In this document: positions 23,840-35,631 of the stretch, piece after piece | Layout of the letters: each line of letters begins with the position of its first letter | Position numbering within the stretch: the stretch's first letter is position 1 | Assembly: GCA_027405735.1 (NCBI GenBank) | Contig: JAPEHQ010000001.1 | Coordinates: 1,178,001-1,242,000 of the forward strand | Direction of reading: 5' to 3' | Length of the DNA stretch: 64,000 bases | DNA from: Mucor racemosus | Lineage: Eukaryota; Mucoromycota; Mucoromycetes; Mucorales; Mucoraceae | Translations under genes and position numbers: made by a program | The notes under the pieces: model-generated | Seen by the model: the letters and a program-made list of their open reading frames with translations, nothing else | What the model was told of the DNA's origin: nothing | The model's database searches: none

Positions 23840-25821
23840 ATGGTAGAAGCAAATTCAAATGCGGCTCATGTGTTTACAGCTTTGCCAACGGAAGAGCAAG
23901 CTGAAGAAAGTTCTTCTACAATGTTAATAGGAACAACAGACCAAATATTAGATGGATTATTATCAAAAGTTGGATATGGATTATTTCAAAGGAAGCTTCT
24001 GGTAAATAACCCATACTCAAACCTCTAGCTGATGTCGCTCATGCTATTTTTTTGTAGATTTTATGTGGTTTTGGATGGTTAGCGGACAATGTAAGTGGTA
24101 TATTTATTGATCATTGTTGTCTAGTGCTAATTATTGTACGTAGATGTGGCTTCAGGTAAAATATGCTGCATGTTGAGGAATTCATAAGCTTATATTTTAA
24201 TTTACAGACTATAGCTATCATTCTTCCTCGAGTGCAAGGTAATATTAAAATAAAGGAACTAAATAAATGAAATCTTAATTGCTTAATATACAAAAAAAAA
24301 AAAAGATCATTACGATGTTCCTGATAAATGGATTGGTACTCTATCAAGTTCACTTTTTGCAGGTATGACATTTGGAGCGTTTTTTTGGGGAACATATTCA
24401 GATACAAAAGGCAGAAAAGTACCTTATACAATGACTCTTGCCATTACATCAATATTTGGCTTGTTATCAAGTTTTACATTTAACTTTGCAACTTTGTGTG
24501 TAACATTGTTTTTTCTTGGTTTTGGCGTTGGAGGAAATATGCCAACAGATGGTAAAATCATATATTAAAATATAGCATATAGATTAATTGACTCAAATTC
24601 TATTTATTAGGTGCACTTTACCTTGAATTTTTACCAAAAGAATACCATTATTTACTCACATTTATGTCTGTGTTCTTTTCATTTGGCGCTGTACTAGCAT
24701 CTATAATCGGTTATCTGATCTTACCAAAATGGAGCTGTCCAGAAACAGCAATAGAACCATGCGATATGCACACACAGAATAATGGCTGGAGAATTATGTT
24801 GTTCACAGTATCAATGGCGACATTTGTAATGTTAGCCTTGCGAACTCTCTGGTTGAAATTACCAGAAACTCCCAAATTTTTGATGAGTCAAGATCGACAT
24901 AACGAAACTATTATTGTATTGCAGGACATTGCAAAGATAAACGGAGGTCATGTACATATTGATAAGAACGAACTACCAAATATGAGACATAGATATCGAC
25001 AAACAATATCGGATGAGGAAGAAGAAGGAGAAGGAGAAAGTTATGGCATGATGGAAAGTCTTGAAAGTAGTTTAAATGAAGAAAACGACGAAGTGAATCA
25101 TGTATTATTATCAAATGGACAACATACTGAGGAAATTGTGATCAAGGAAAAAGAAAAAACCAAAGTATTCAAACTGCTAATGAGTCCACAGTGGAGATTA
25201 ACAACATTATTGATATGGTCTATTTGGACATTTACTTCGGTTGCATATACCATGTTTAATGTATTTTTACCAAAATTTCTCGAGACATTGGGTTTTGAAG
25301 GAGAAGCGATACCTACACGCCAACAAGTTTATTGGGATTATATGATCTATTCATTAGCAGGTGTACCTGGATCAGTGGTAAGGAAAATTGAATTGTATAA
25401 TACAAGTATACTTATACCGTAACTATAGATTGCTTCATGGTTGATTGAAACAAGATTAGGAAGAAAGGGTACAATGGCAGTGTCTGCATTTGGCTCATCT
25501 ATTGCATTATTTTTGTTTTCCATTATCAGTTCTCGTGTAACTATGGTATTATCTAGCTCTTCGGTATCATTTTTAGCTACTCTTTTATACGCAGTTATTT
25601 ATGGATATACACCTGAAGTATTTGATACTAATGTTCGAGGAACAGCAGTAGGAACTGCATCTGGCTTGGGTAGAATTGCAGGCATAGCTAGTCCAATTAT
25701 CACTGGTATTTTATTAACTATTAATACATCATTACCACTCTACGTCAGTGTGATTGGATTTGCAATTGTTGGATTATGTGTTATTTTATTACCAATTGAA
25801 ACTAGAGGAATATCGCACTAA
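23840..25821 (+). CDS. MFS transporter (SV2/sugar-transporter-like)
   Basis: Major facilitator membrane transporter; substrate not predictable. Exons 23840-24001, 24058-24090, 24144-24155, 24208-24238, 24306-24551, 24611-25377 and 25429-25821 give 547 aa. Hallmarks: the loop 2-3 signature GTYSDTKGRKVPY after TM2, the later ETRLGRKGTM repeat of that motif, ILPRVQ, LETLG, and PETPKFLM after TM6. About twelve hydrophobic segments are present. The central cytoplasmic loop (about residues 250-345) is long, acidic and hydrophilic (SDEEEEGEGES, KEKEKTKVFKLL). The PESPxFL-type motif and late PEVFDTNVRGTAVG segment fit the synaptic-vesicle-2/organic-solute branch. One exon is only 12 nt (codons MWLQ); omitting it removes part of TM1. 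It converges on the FAM210 gene, with 32 bp between the stop codons. Confidence 0.88.
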
Positions 25822-25853
25822 TAAACATTTAAAATCTTTTTATTCTGATTTTG

Positions 25854-26324
25854 CTATTTCTTGACAAGTTTGTTTTTAAGCCAACCCCAATTCTTCAATC
25901 GTTTAGCTACAGCAGGTGTAATGGCAGCGGTCAAAGATAATCGAAATGGTAATAACACCGTTTTATGAATACCATACGCAATAACGAATATAGAAGTTAA
26001 TGATGGTTTTTCATGCGACGGATCTTTTTCTAAAGGTGTATGTTCCATTCCTATCCAACCTTTTGCTTTGCCAATCATATAGTCTTCAGCTTCTTTAACA
26101 CGAGCAGCACCTTTGACGCTAATAAACGCCATAGTAGTCGCCAAATCAACAGCACCCAAAGTTAAATATACGCCGATACCAACATAGCCATATTTTTTCA
26201 TAAATTGTTTCGTTCTTGAAACTGGTTGCTGTGTTTGCTGATGTGTTGTTAAAGCGCGATGTTGTATTATTCTCGATGTAGGTTGTATTTTTTTAATTAG
26301 TTGTCTTGATAATATAAATGACAT
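25854..26324 (-). CDS. Mitochondrial FAM210/DUF1279-domain protein
   Basis: Single-exon gene of 156 aa if the start is MSFILSRQ (26324), or 166 aa from the ATG at 26354. I prefer the shorter form because it begins directly with a basic, Ser/Arg-rich, acid-poor presequence (about residues 1-35) typical of mitochondrial import. The DUF1279 core follows: MKKYGYVGIGVYLTLG then VDLATTMAFISVKG, a membrane-associated segment, and a second hydrophobic stretch TSIFVIAYGIHKTVLLPFR. Homologues sit in mitochondrial membranes; in animals FAM210A/B affect mitochondrial translation and metabolism. The molecular function in fungi is unknown. Confidence 0.85.
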   Translation of the reverse strand: MSFILSRQLIKKIQPTSRIIQHRALTTHQQTQQPVSRTKQFMKKYGYVGIGVYLTLGAVDLATTMAFISVKGAARVKEAEDYMIGKAKGWIGMEHTPLEKDPSHEKPSLTSIFVIAYGIHKTVLLPFRLSLTAAITPAVAKRLKNWGWLKNKLVKK

Positions 26325-26758
26325 GTTTGTAATATTGCAAGGTAAAAGCTCCAAAAGTATATAGCACTTTTTTTTTTTCCTTCTTTTAATTTAGTTGAAC
26401 CTTCAACATGATGTCATGTGGTGAACTGGGAAAAACCATATGCTTTACACTAATTTGATGTGTGACATTATTGGGAGGAATTGATATATCCGTAAGAGAA
26501 ACAAAACCTTTCAAAAGGGGAACTAATTATCCGTAGAATCCAATACATGACCAAGCCAACCTACTCGAAACAAAATAAGAACAATAACGTTGAGTTCATA
26601 ACGGCCATTCATTTTGTGCATTTACATGCAATAAAAGTAGGGTGGCTTTCGGGAATCTCATTTTAGGTTCCTGATATTGTTGTGCAAGGAGTTTCCTTGG
26701 CCTTTTTCTCTTCTTTCAACCCTTTTTTTTTTTTTTTTTTTTTTCTGTCTTACATAGC
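26325..26758. promoter_or_regulatory. Divergent intergenic region, FAM210 / sphingosine kinase
   Basis: 434 bp separate the two start codons. A run of 24 T (about 26722-26745) followed by tctgtcttacatagc lies directly before the sphingosine kinase ATG. No defined factor site. Confidence 0.4.
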
Positions 26759-28423
26759 ATGATTCGTTCACTTAAAGTAAATAAAGTTAATCATCCTGTC
26801 AGCCTATCTTTTGATGGAGAAGGTCTTCGTATAGAAGGAGATTTTAACGCTGCTAAAAATTGTAAAATGAAAAAAATTGTAATTATTATTCCTATTTATT
26901 GCGCCTACTAATAGTGTCTTTCTTAAAGCAAAAAATACAAAGACTGTTTGTTGTATACCCGTTCCTGCTGGAAAAGGACCTGACCCAACGTTATTACCTA
27001 TCGATAATTTGTATATTTTAAATGCTTTCTATCAGGAACGTACTCGTATGATTCAAATTCATTGCGTTTTACCCGAAGATAGAACTGTCGAAGAATCGCC
27101 TGCTGATGTATACAAATTTATTTACTCGGTTGATGAGGATAAAAAGGAAGATGCCATCGCTTTTTGTGAAGAATTAGTTAAAGAAGCCTACAGTGATATT
27201 AAATTTGGAAAGAAATTGTTGGTTTTAATCAATCCTTTTGGTGGTCAAGGAAAAGCCAAAGAAATCTTTGAATACAATGTGAGACCTATTTTCGAAAGCG
27301 CAAAGTGCGACATTGAAGTGAGATGTAATTATACAATCATTAATTTTTTCGCTGAAATGTTTTAAATATTGGTTTCTTTTTAATTAGATACAGAACATCA
27401 AGGTCATGCCTTGCAAATTGCTCAGGACTTGGATATTCATGCATATGACGCTATTGTTACAGTCAGTGGTGATGGTGTCATTCATGAGGTTATTAATGGC
27501 TTCCTCAAAAGACCAGATGCTAGAGAAGCAATGAAACAGGTGGCAATAGGAATAATCCCTGGTGGTACTGGTAACTCTCTTATTATCTCACTATTAGGAG
27601 AAAAGAGAGGGTTTGATCCCATATATACTGCATTACAAGTAATTAAGGGAAAATCAATGGCCTTGGATTTATGCTCTGTTGTTTATGATGACCACAGATA
27701 CTTTTCCTTCTTGTCACAAAATTATGGTATCACTGCATATGCCGATCTTGGTACAGAACATTTGCGCTGGATGGGTGACACTCGTGCAGTTGTTGGTTTG
27801 ATGCAGGAAATCTTTTCTCGTCGTTCATACAAAATTGAAGCTGCTGTTCAGGTTGTAGAATCTGATAAAAAGAAAATCCAATCTGATTATGTAACTGCAT
27901 TTGCAAATGAAACTCGCGTCTCTGTTAATGAATTAGATGGCGATGTTGCAGACACAATTCCTGATTTATCTGAGCCTGTTCCAAAAGATTGGATGATTAT
28001 TGACGATGACATTTCATTCTTTTTAGCTAGTAAAGTACCTCTTTTATCAAGAGGAATGTTGAGTCATCCATGTGCATTACCCAACGATGGAAATATTGAC
28101 TTGCTATTGATCCGAGGATCACCAAGCATTGCCAAAGAATTGGATGTCTTTACTAAAGTTGAAACAGGACAACATATTAATAGCGACATTGTAAGCCTAT
28201 ACATTTAATAGTGCTCACAAAATTAATCACTGATAATTTTTTATAGGTTGAATACTATAAAATCAAAGCATTTAGATTAACTCCAGTTTTGAAGCCTGGT
28301 CAAAAAGCATATGTAGCTATTGATGGCGAGCATGCTCCATGTAAGCCCTTCCAAGTCGAAGTTCATCCTCGTTTAGCCTCCGTATTAACCATAAATCCAT
28401 CTTTCATTCGTACCAATGTCTAA
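26759..28423 (+). CDS. Sphingosine (long-chain base) kinase
   Basis: Lipid kinase that phosphorylates long-chain sphingoid bases at membranes, balancing ceramide and long-chain base phosphates. Exons 26759-26861, 26929-27324, 27388-28190 and 28247-28423 give 492 aa. The diacylglycerol-kinase catalytic domain starts with VLINPFGGQGKAKEIF, then RYTEHQGHA, VSGDGVIHEVINGF and IIPGGTGNS; these are the ATP-binding and catalytic signatures of yeast Lcb4/Lcb5 and human SPHK. The C-terminal lobe ends AIDGEHAPCKPFQVEVHP, the family's terminal strand pattern. The first intron is the weakest call: the donor gtaaaa at 26862 with the acceptor ttaaag at 26928 keeps frame, while the more obvious ..aatag acceptor does not. 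Confidence 0.92.
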
Positions 28424-28799
28424 ACATATTCTTCTCTTTGCAATTTAGTAATTTACTTTTCTTCATCATTGGTTTATGTAATAAAAGAGCATAACAAAAT
28501 ACAACTGGTTCGTAAAATAAACTGTATACATCAAGTTATGTAAGAGTATTGTACTTTGTCCATTGTGTCTATATCGTAAATTACCAAAAATTGCGGTAAA
28601 AAAATATGCTCCTATCTCTGTATGTACATCTAGTTTCAATATTCAAATTTGAGTGATATATGGTATATATATTTTAGATGGTTTCAAGATAAATTTCAGG
28701 CCTGTTAACTAATTAAATTAAAGTCCCTTTCAAATATTGTCTGCTCCCACTTCTATCACACATAAAATTTAAATAAATTAATCTTCTTTAAACTTACTA
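28424..28799. other. Sphingosine kinase downstream region
   Basis: AT-rich transition into the repeat cluster. aataaaagagcataac near 28480 could serve as a poly(A) signal region. Nothing else seen. Confidence 0.4.
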
Positions 28800-30739
28800 T
28801 TTTAGTTTACAATTGTCAGTTGTAAAAAGATTTATTTTCAAGAATACCTACTATCAAGACTATGGTTATTAGGCAAGACATTAGATCATTATTTTTTTGT
28901 GTTTCTATATCATTTGAAATTTTATCACTTTCCTGGGACATTTCGTGGGTTTGTAGCCAGCTATAGCGTTTCATTGAGTATATATAAATATCATTGCCTT
29001 CGATTTGATCTGGTAATCAAGAAATACATCCAACCATACAGTAGTAAATAATGATATTTGATCTTAGAATGCGGTTAAATAAAAATATCAGTCTCTAATA
29101 TAACGACTGCTACCTATATTAAAATATTACTAGTCCCTCATGTCAGTATGCGTATTCAGATATAAGAAAAGAATATCAGCTTGATAGTCTGATATGCCTT
29201 ATCAAATGGTGAATATATCCTTGGAATATGAAAACAAAAAGAGAGAAGCACACGTAGAAAAGGATTTTCAAGGCTTTATATTATTCAGCGCAATTAAAAC
29301 CCTGCTAAATTGCACATTTCACCCAATGTAAAAGCAGCATTACAGCCCATCAACCCATAAACTAAGCAAAATAGGCAATATCTGCTATCATAGAAACATA
29401 CATTTCTCTACTAGAAAAACTGTCAGTCATATCATAGATTCATTAAAATATTGCAAAAGCGAGCCCGTAGAGCGACGCCATAATTGAGCATAACACGATC
29501 GAACGGCTAAGTCTTTCATACTATGGTATATATCTAAGTTTTAAATGAAAATGCGTTTTTTTTCACTTTTCTTATATTTAAGCACGTACGGTCTGAAAAT
29601 TCAGATTTTTTAGCGGACATTTTCGGGGCTCATTTTATCCTTACCAACACTCATGATTTTGATCAAAAAACAGAAAAATCAAATTTTGATACCAAAATCA
29701 ACGTTTGAATATATTACATTGTGAGAGAAAATTGTAGCCATAACTAATACGCATTTTATAAACGCTTAATATTAATTGTTAAGTAATGAAAATTAGCATT
29801 TTTGGCCCAAAAACGGTTTTTTGATGAAAGGATTTTCATGTTATATTTTGCAATGGTAATGTTTATTATTTTTTATTGAGCAAATAGAGCGCTAAATTTT
29901 GCATATGTGTATATTTTTTGTTTTTATAATTGGTAGTATACTTAACTCTAAATTTGAAAAACCAAAAAAAAAAATTAAAAAATGTCAAAATTGATGATCT
30001 GGACAAAAATAATTTTCTAAATTAATATTCCGATTATAAGCCTTGTAAGTCTTAAAAATAAGAGATTTTATAATACTTGAGAACTTTTTCAAGAATTTGC
30101 GATGCCGCACCCACTTAATTCAAGCTTATTACTGTACTTCTTTATACATGTTAATATTGTGTGGTAATTTATTTGATAATAATATAGTCTTACTTTATAA
30201 TTAATGCGCTAGAAGTAATTTACATTAAGTTTTAGTCTTATCTCTACAATATCATAAACATAAACATGGCCAGCACTAGGACCTATTACCGCTTTTTTAC
30301 CCACTTTGTTCCAAGCCAGTTTATTCAATGCTTTACTAGAACCAACTTAAATACTTGCAAATGGTTTCTCGATATTTGCATTTAAATTCCATAAATTAGA
30401 TTTACTGGTTCCATCTACAGTAGTAACAAATGTATCATTAGCCAGCCTTAGTATGATAAATGTCGTCAATCTAAAATCAGAAACATCACATTATTGTCAT
30501 TGTTATAAAATATGAAAAGCTTGATTTTTAATAATACAGCAATTAAATAAAAAACAAGATGATAATAATAGCATATGTTGAGTATTTAGTATCTAAGTAA
30601 GTTTGATGAAGTATGCTTTTAAATCCTTTTAAAATCCTGAGGAAAACACAACATCTTGGTCCTGTAATTTCTATCCATCAAAATGTTGCGATTTTTACTA
30701 CACAATGAATGTACCTTTTATTAATTTTGACCTCGACAT
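28800..30739. repeat. Family-C repeat, copy 1 (about 1.9 kb)
   Basis: It aligns with 33676-35631 over its length and with 31556-32765 over its central and right part. The best-conserved block (about 29560-30130) includes agcacgtacggtct, gatcaaaaaacagaaaaat and aagccttgtaagtcttaaaa. The right part carries a decayed dynein intermediate chain segment on the minus strand. At 30740 it runs directly into family-A sequence through a single acattgtg, the unoccupied form of the site that holds a MITE in the other copies. Confidence 0.8.
30240..30445 (-). pseudogene. Decayed dynein intermediate chain WD40 segment, copy 1
   Basis: Minus-strand translation gives TTVDGTSKSNLWNLNANIEK, a stop after FASI, then KALNKLAWN and GHVYVYDIVE. 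This matches the final WD-repeat region of cytoplasmic dynein intermediate chain, whose consensus there has VDG..LWNLN...AS, ALN.L.W...G...A.G, G.VYVYD.GE. It carries an internal stop (taa) and substitutions at conserved positions (WNKVGKKAVIGPSAG). No other exon of the gene is recognisable nearby. Assignment rests on recalled family pattern. Confidence 0.65.
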
Positions 30740-31555
30740 ACATTGTGTATCAGTGTTTTACCAGTTGTATTTTCTCTGACTCATGAATATTCAGTCATGT
30801 TGAACGATGATTTGTAGCATTGCCAAAAAAAAAAAAAGAATAAACGCTTCAAGTTTTCTGCATGTCAAATTATGCAATTTAGTAGCAAGGATTGCACTTA
30901 ACTATGCTTTTTGAACTTATTGATGTTATTAATTAGAATAATTAGTAGTACTTTCATTCAAAAGTAAGCTTTACTTTATACATTTACATTCACCCATTTA
31001 ATAAATGATATTGTATTTATTATCCGTTATATCAATCAACCAACTTCATCTTAATTTGATACGTTTCACAATTAAATGCTTAAATTACACTTGAGCACTT
31101 AAGCCACCAGGTATCGCCACAAAAAAATCTCGTACAAGTCGACGAAGCATCACAATTTGGATCATTTTGTTTTTGTGTTCATAAATCTGAGCTCTCTCAC
31201 ACGTTCATAGATATCTGCATAGACCATATCTCTATCTATTCAATTGAACTAAATATATTGAACGCCAACATCGTACTCAATGAAATACTTTACTTTACTG
31301 CGTATCAACACAACTAATTTGATGCTAGTTTAGCATCAGCAGTTGAATCAGGTAAATTTGCACTATGGCCGACCTGTGTTGCACAAGATTCTTATTTGTA
31401 AATTAGATATTTATTAGTGAATAAATAAAACTAAAGGGAGTGTAACAGGACAGATAAATTTACAAGAAATCATTTAATGATTTCCTTGTAGTATTTATAT
31501 AAGAAATGAGACAAAATTTTGCATGAATGAAACTGAAATGTTTGACTCATTACAC

Positions 31556-32765
31556 GTACTTAGATAAAAGAAAGGAATGCCAGCTTGATAGTCTGATATC
31601 CCTCATCAAACGGTGAATTTATCCTTTTTGGAATATGAAACAACAAAGAGAAACAACACACGTAGAAAAGGATTTTAAAGGCTTTACATTATTTAACGCA
31701 ATTAAAACCCTGCTAAATTGCTCATTTCAACCAATGTAAAAGTGGCATTACAGCGCATCAACCATAAACAAATAAAATAGGCAATATCTGTTATTATAGA
31801 AACATACATTTTTCTACCAGAAAACCCGTCGTCTATTATATCATACATTCAATAAAAAGATGCAAAAGCGAACCCGTAGAGCGACGCCATAATTGAGCAT
31901 AGCAAGATTGAACGGCTAAGCCTCTCATACTATAGTATATACAGTAGTATATCTAAATTTTAAATAAAAAAGCGGTTTTTTTTTACTTTTCTTATATTTA
32001 AGCACGTACGGTCTAAAAATTCAGATTTTGTAGCGGACATTTTTGGGGACTCATTTTATCCTTACCAACACTCATGATTTTGATCAAAAAACAGAAAAAT
32101 TAAATTTTGATACCAAAATCAACGTTTAAATATACTACATTGTGAGACAAAATTGTAGCCATGACTAATACGCATTTTATAAAAGCTTAATATTAATTGT
32201 TAAGTAATAAAAATTAGCATTTTTGGCCCAAAAACGGTTTTTTGATGAAAGGATTTTCATGTTATATTTTGCAATAAAAATGTTTATTGTTTTTTACTGA
32301 GCAAATAGAGCGCTAAATTCTGCATATGTGTATATTTTTTGTTTTTATAATTGGTAGTATAATTAACTCTAAATTTGCAAAACCAAAAAAAAAAAAAATA
32401 AAAAATGTCAAAATTGATGATCTGGACAAAAATAATTTTCTAAGTTAATATTCCGATTATAAGCCTTGTAAGTCTTAAAAATAAGAGATTTTATAATACT
32501 TGAGAACTTTTTCAAGAATTTACGATGATGTACCCACTTGATTCAAGCTTATTACTGTACTTCTTTATACATGTTAATATTGTGTGATAATTTATTTGAT
32601 AATATAGTCTTACTTTATAATTAATGCGCTAGGAGTAATTTACATTACGTTTTAGTCGTACCCCTCCAACATCATAAACATAAACATGGCCATCGCTGGA
32701 ACCTATTGCCACCTTTTTACCCTCTTTGTCCCAAGCCAATTTATTCAATGCTTTACCAGAACAAA
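31556..32765. repeat. Family-C repeat, copy 2 (left-truncated)
   Basis: Matches 29155-30330 and 34020-35230. It begins in the gccagcttgatagtctgata block and stops inside the dynein-like segment, where family-A sequence (ttttgacctataaaaaatg) takes over abruptly. Confidence 0.75.
32657..32763 (-). pseudogene. Dynein intermediate chain WD40 segment, copy 2 (truncated)
   Basis: The minus strand reads SGKALNKLAWDKEGKKVAIG then SSDGHVYVYDVGG without a stop. It is the least decayed of the three copies and fits the dynein intermediate chain consensus (W.KEGKK.AIGSSDG.VYVYD) best. It is cut at its 5' side by the junction to family-A DNA, so the VDG..LWNLN part is missing. Confidence 0.65.
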
Positions 32766-33675
32766 CTTACTTTTGACCTATAAAAAATGATTTATTAGTA
32801 AAATCAATTATTAATAACAAGTTAATAAGTAATAATTATGGTGTACCTTTGATAGTTGGTCAGTGATATACAATACAAAGTCTTGTTTTCCTCTCCTTAG
32901 CTATTGGCCACTAAATAGAAATAAATGCTTCTTAAAAACTAAATAGACTAACATGAGTTTATTTATTCATTCAAATCAAGTTAATACTATACATACTTTT
33001 ATAGTCACCAGTTTTTCTCTAGGTAGATATCGACTTTAGACCAAAAAAGCATTGATTATAACGTAAATAATGGAACAAAATGATTAATTCCTGCTGGATG
33101 CTTTTTTTGTTCGAAAAAGATACTATAACGCGCCCTAACATTAACAATTGATAATTCATTTCCAAATAAACAATAGGAAAAACATGTACTTGTGCCTGCT
33201 TCTTGACTTCTTCAGTTTATAAAAAAATATTGGTCTTTTTGTTGTAGTTTTAAACGTAAATAAAAGAGCTGAGGAATGTGTAGGAAAGAAAAAAGATTGT
33301 GTTTGTTACAAACAGGAATCTACAAGGGCATAAATACTTTTAGTATTGGTAAACAGGTTGTTATCGTTGTTTCCATTTGGTCCCCGAAAGAAGAACATGG
33401 GCAGAACTCTTTCAAGCACCAAATTTCAAATTGATATATCTCGTCAATAAGATAATTCTGTTGTATCAGAGTAACTCACATCTGTTCTAAACCATTCAAA
33501 TTACCTTCGTTATTAATTATATTATGATTGATATACTTTAATACATTGACTAAAATACCTTGATATCATTGCTCTTCTCATCTGGGCTGCCTGATCTGTA
33601 CAAAATCTTTTATTCTGCCCATCTGTGCAGATCATTATGCCCATCGGAAGCATAGTTTGGCCGTAGTGTACTATT

Positions 33676-35631
33676 CTAGTGTACGATTATCAGCTGCAAA
33701 AGGTTTGCTTTCAAGCATAGCTACGATCAAAACTATGGTTATTAATTAGTTATTAGGCAGGACATCAGATTATTCTTTTTTTATGTTTCTATATCATTTG
33801 AATTTTATCATTTTTCTGGAACATTTTGTGGGTTTGTAGCCAGCTTTTTATTGTGTAAATATAAATATTATTACCTTTGATTTGATCTAGTAATCAGGAA
33901 ATACGTCCAACAATACAGTAGTAAATAATGATATTTGATCTTAGAATGCGGTTAAATAAAAATATCAGTCTCTAATATAGACTGTTACCTATATTAAAAA
34001 CATTAGTCCCTTATGTTAGAATGTGTATTCAAATACGAGAAAAGAGTACCAGCTTGATAGTCTGATATGCCTTACCAAACGGTAAATATATCCTTGGAAT
34101 ATGAAAACAAAAAGAGAGAAACAACGCACGTAGAAAAGGATTTTCAAGGCTTTACATTATTTAACGCATTTAAAACCCTGCTAAATTGCACATTTCAGCC
34201 AATGTAGAAACAGCATGACTCCACATGAACCATAAACTAAACAAAATAATAGGCGATACAGTATCTGTTATCATAAAAACATACATTTTTCTACCAGAAA
34301 AATATTCTGCCATATCATACTGTACATTCATTAAAAAATTGCACAAGCGAGCCCGTAGAGCAACACCGCAATTGAGTATAGCAAGATTAAACGGCTAAGT
34401 CTGTTATACTATGATATATCTATGTTTTAAATAAAAAAGTGCTCTTTTCTCAACTTTTCTTATATTTAACCATGTACGGTCTGAAAATTCAGATTTTGTA
34501 GCGAACATTTTTCGGGGCTCATTCTATCCTTACCAACACTCATGATTTTTATCAAAAAACAGAAAAATCAAATTTTGATACCAAAATCAGCGTTTAAATA
34601 TACTATATTGTGAGAGAAAATTGTAGCTATAACTAATACGCATTTTATAAAAGCTTAATATTAATTGTTAAGTAATAAAAATTAGCAGTTTTGGCCCAAA
34701 AACGGTTTTTTGATTAAAGGATTTTCATGTAATATTTTGCAATAAAAATGTTTATTGTTTTTTACTGAGCAAATAGAGCGCTAAATTCTGCATATGTGTA
34801 TATTTTTTGTTTTTATAATTGGTAGTATAATTAACTCTAGAATTGCAAATTCAGAAAAAAAAAATTAAAAAATGTCAAAATTGATGATCTGGACAAAAAT
34901 AATTTTCTAAATTAATATTCCGATTATAAGCCTTGTAAGTCTTAAAAATAAGAGATTTTATAATACTGGAGAACTTTTTCAAGAATTTACAATGCTGTAC
35001 CCACTTGATTCAAGCTTATTACTGTAAATCTTTATACATGTTAATATTGTGTGGTAATTTATTTGATGATAATATAGCCTTTCTTTATAATTAATGCGCT
35101 AGAGGTGATTTAAATTGAGTTTTATTCTTACCTCTCCAATATTATAGACGTAAACATGGCCATCACTGGAATCTATTGCCGCCTTTTCACCTTCTTTGTC
35201 CCAAGCCAATTTATTCAATGCCTCACCAGAACCAGCTTAAATACTTGCAAATAATTCCTCGGTATTTGTATTCAAATTCCATAAATTAAATTGACTGATT
35301 TCATCTATAGTAGTATCATACATCTCATCAGCTCGCCTTATGATAAATGTCAATTTAAAATCAGAAACATCCCATGGGAATTGTTATAAGCTATGAAAAG
35401 CTTGATTTTTAATAATACAGCAATTAAATAAAAAACAAGATGATACTAATAATATCATACGGTGAGTATTTAGTATTTAAGTAAGTTTGATGAAGTATGC
35501 TTTTAAATCCTTTTAAAATCCTGAGGAAAACACAACATCTTGGTCTTGTAATTTTTATCCATCAAAATGTTGCGATTTTCACTACATAATGAATGCATCT
35601 TTTATCAATTTTGACCTCGACGTACATTGTG
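33676..35631. repeat. Family-C repeat, copy 3
   Basis: Collinear with 28800-30739, including the conserved central block, the dynein-like segment and the tail ending acattgtg (35624-35631). Here that octamer is one side of the target duplication around the MITE at 35632-35942, after which family-A copy 2 continues. C and A are thus one larger repeat (about 8 kb) of which copy 1 at the left window edge shows only the A part. Confidence 0.8.
35130..35335 (-). pseudogene. Decayed dynein intermediate chain WD40 segment, copy 3
   Basis: The minus strand reads NLWNLNTNTEELFASI, a stop, then GEALNKLAWDKEGEKAAID and SSDGHVYVYNIGE, followed by gtaaga, a plausible splice donor. The stop after FASI falls at the same place as in copy 1, so it was probably inherited from a common pseudogene ancestor rather than gained twice. 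The possible donor would place the original exon end after the VYVYD.GE strand. Confidence 0.65.

Larger units (their letters stand above)
30740..33500. repeat. Left part of the large repeat (family A), interrupted copy 3
   Basis: 30740-31365 matches 246-840, and 32766-33500 matches 1067-1810 and the same part of copy 2. Between them, instead of the expected ~230 bp, lies 1.4 kb that is mostly family C (31556-32765). This copy shows the target site without the MITE and LTR found at 35632-35942. Similarity is lower than between copies 1 and 2, so it is an older relative. Confidence 0.7.

Noticed and set aside
26862..26918. The ..ctaatag acceptor for the first sphingosine kinase intron
   Set aside because: It puts the next exon out of frame; the ttaaag acceptor at 26928 with ctaat as branch site keeps the reading frame.
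28800..35631. CRISPR-like or satellite array
   Set aside because: The repeats are kilobase-scale dispersed copies, not short direct repeats with regular spacers.
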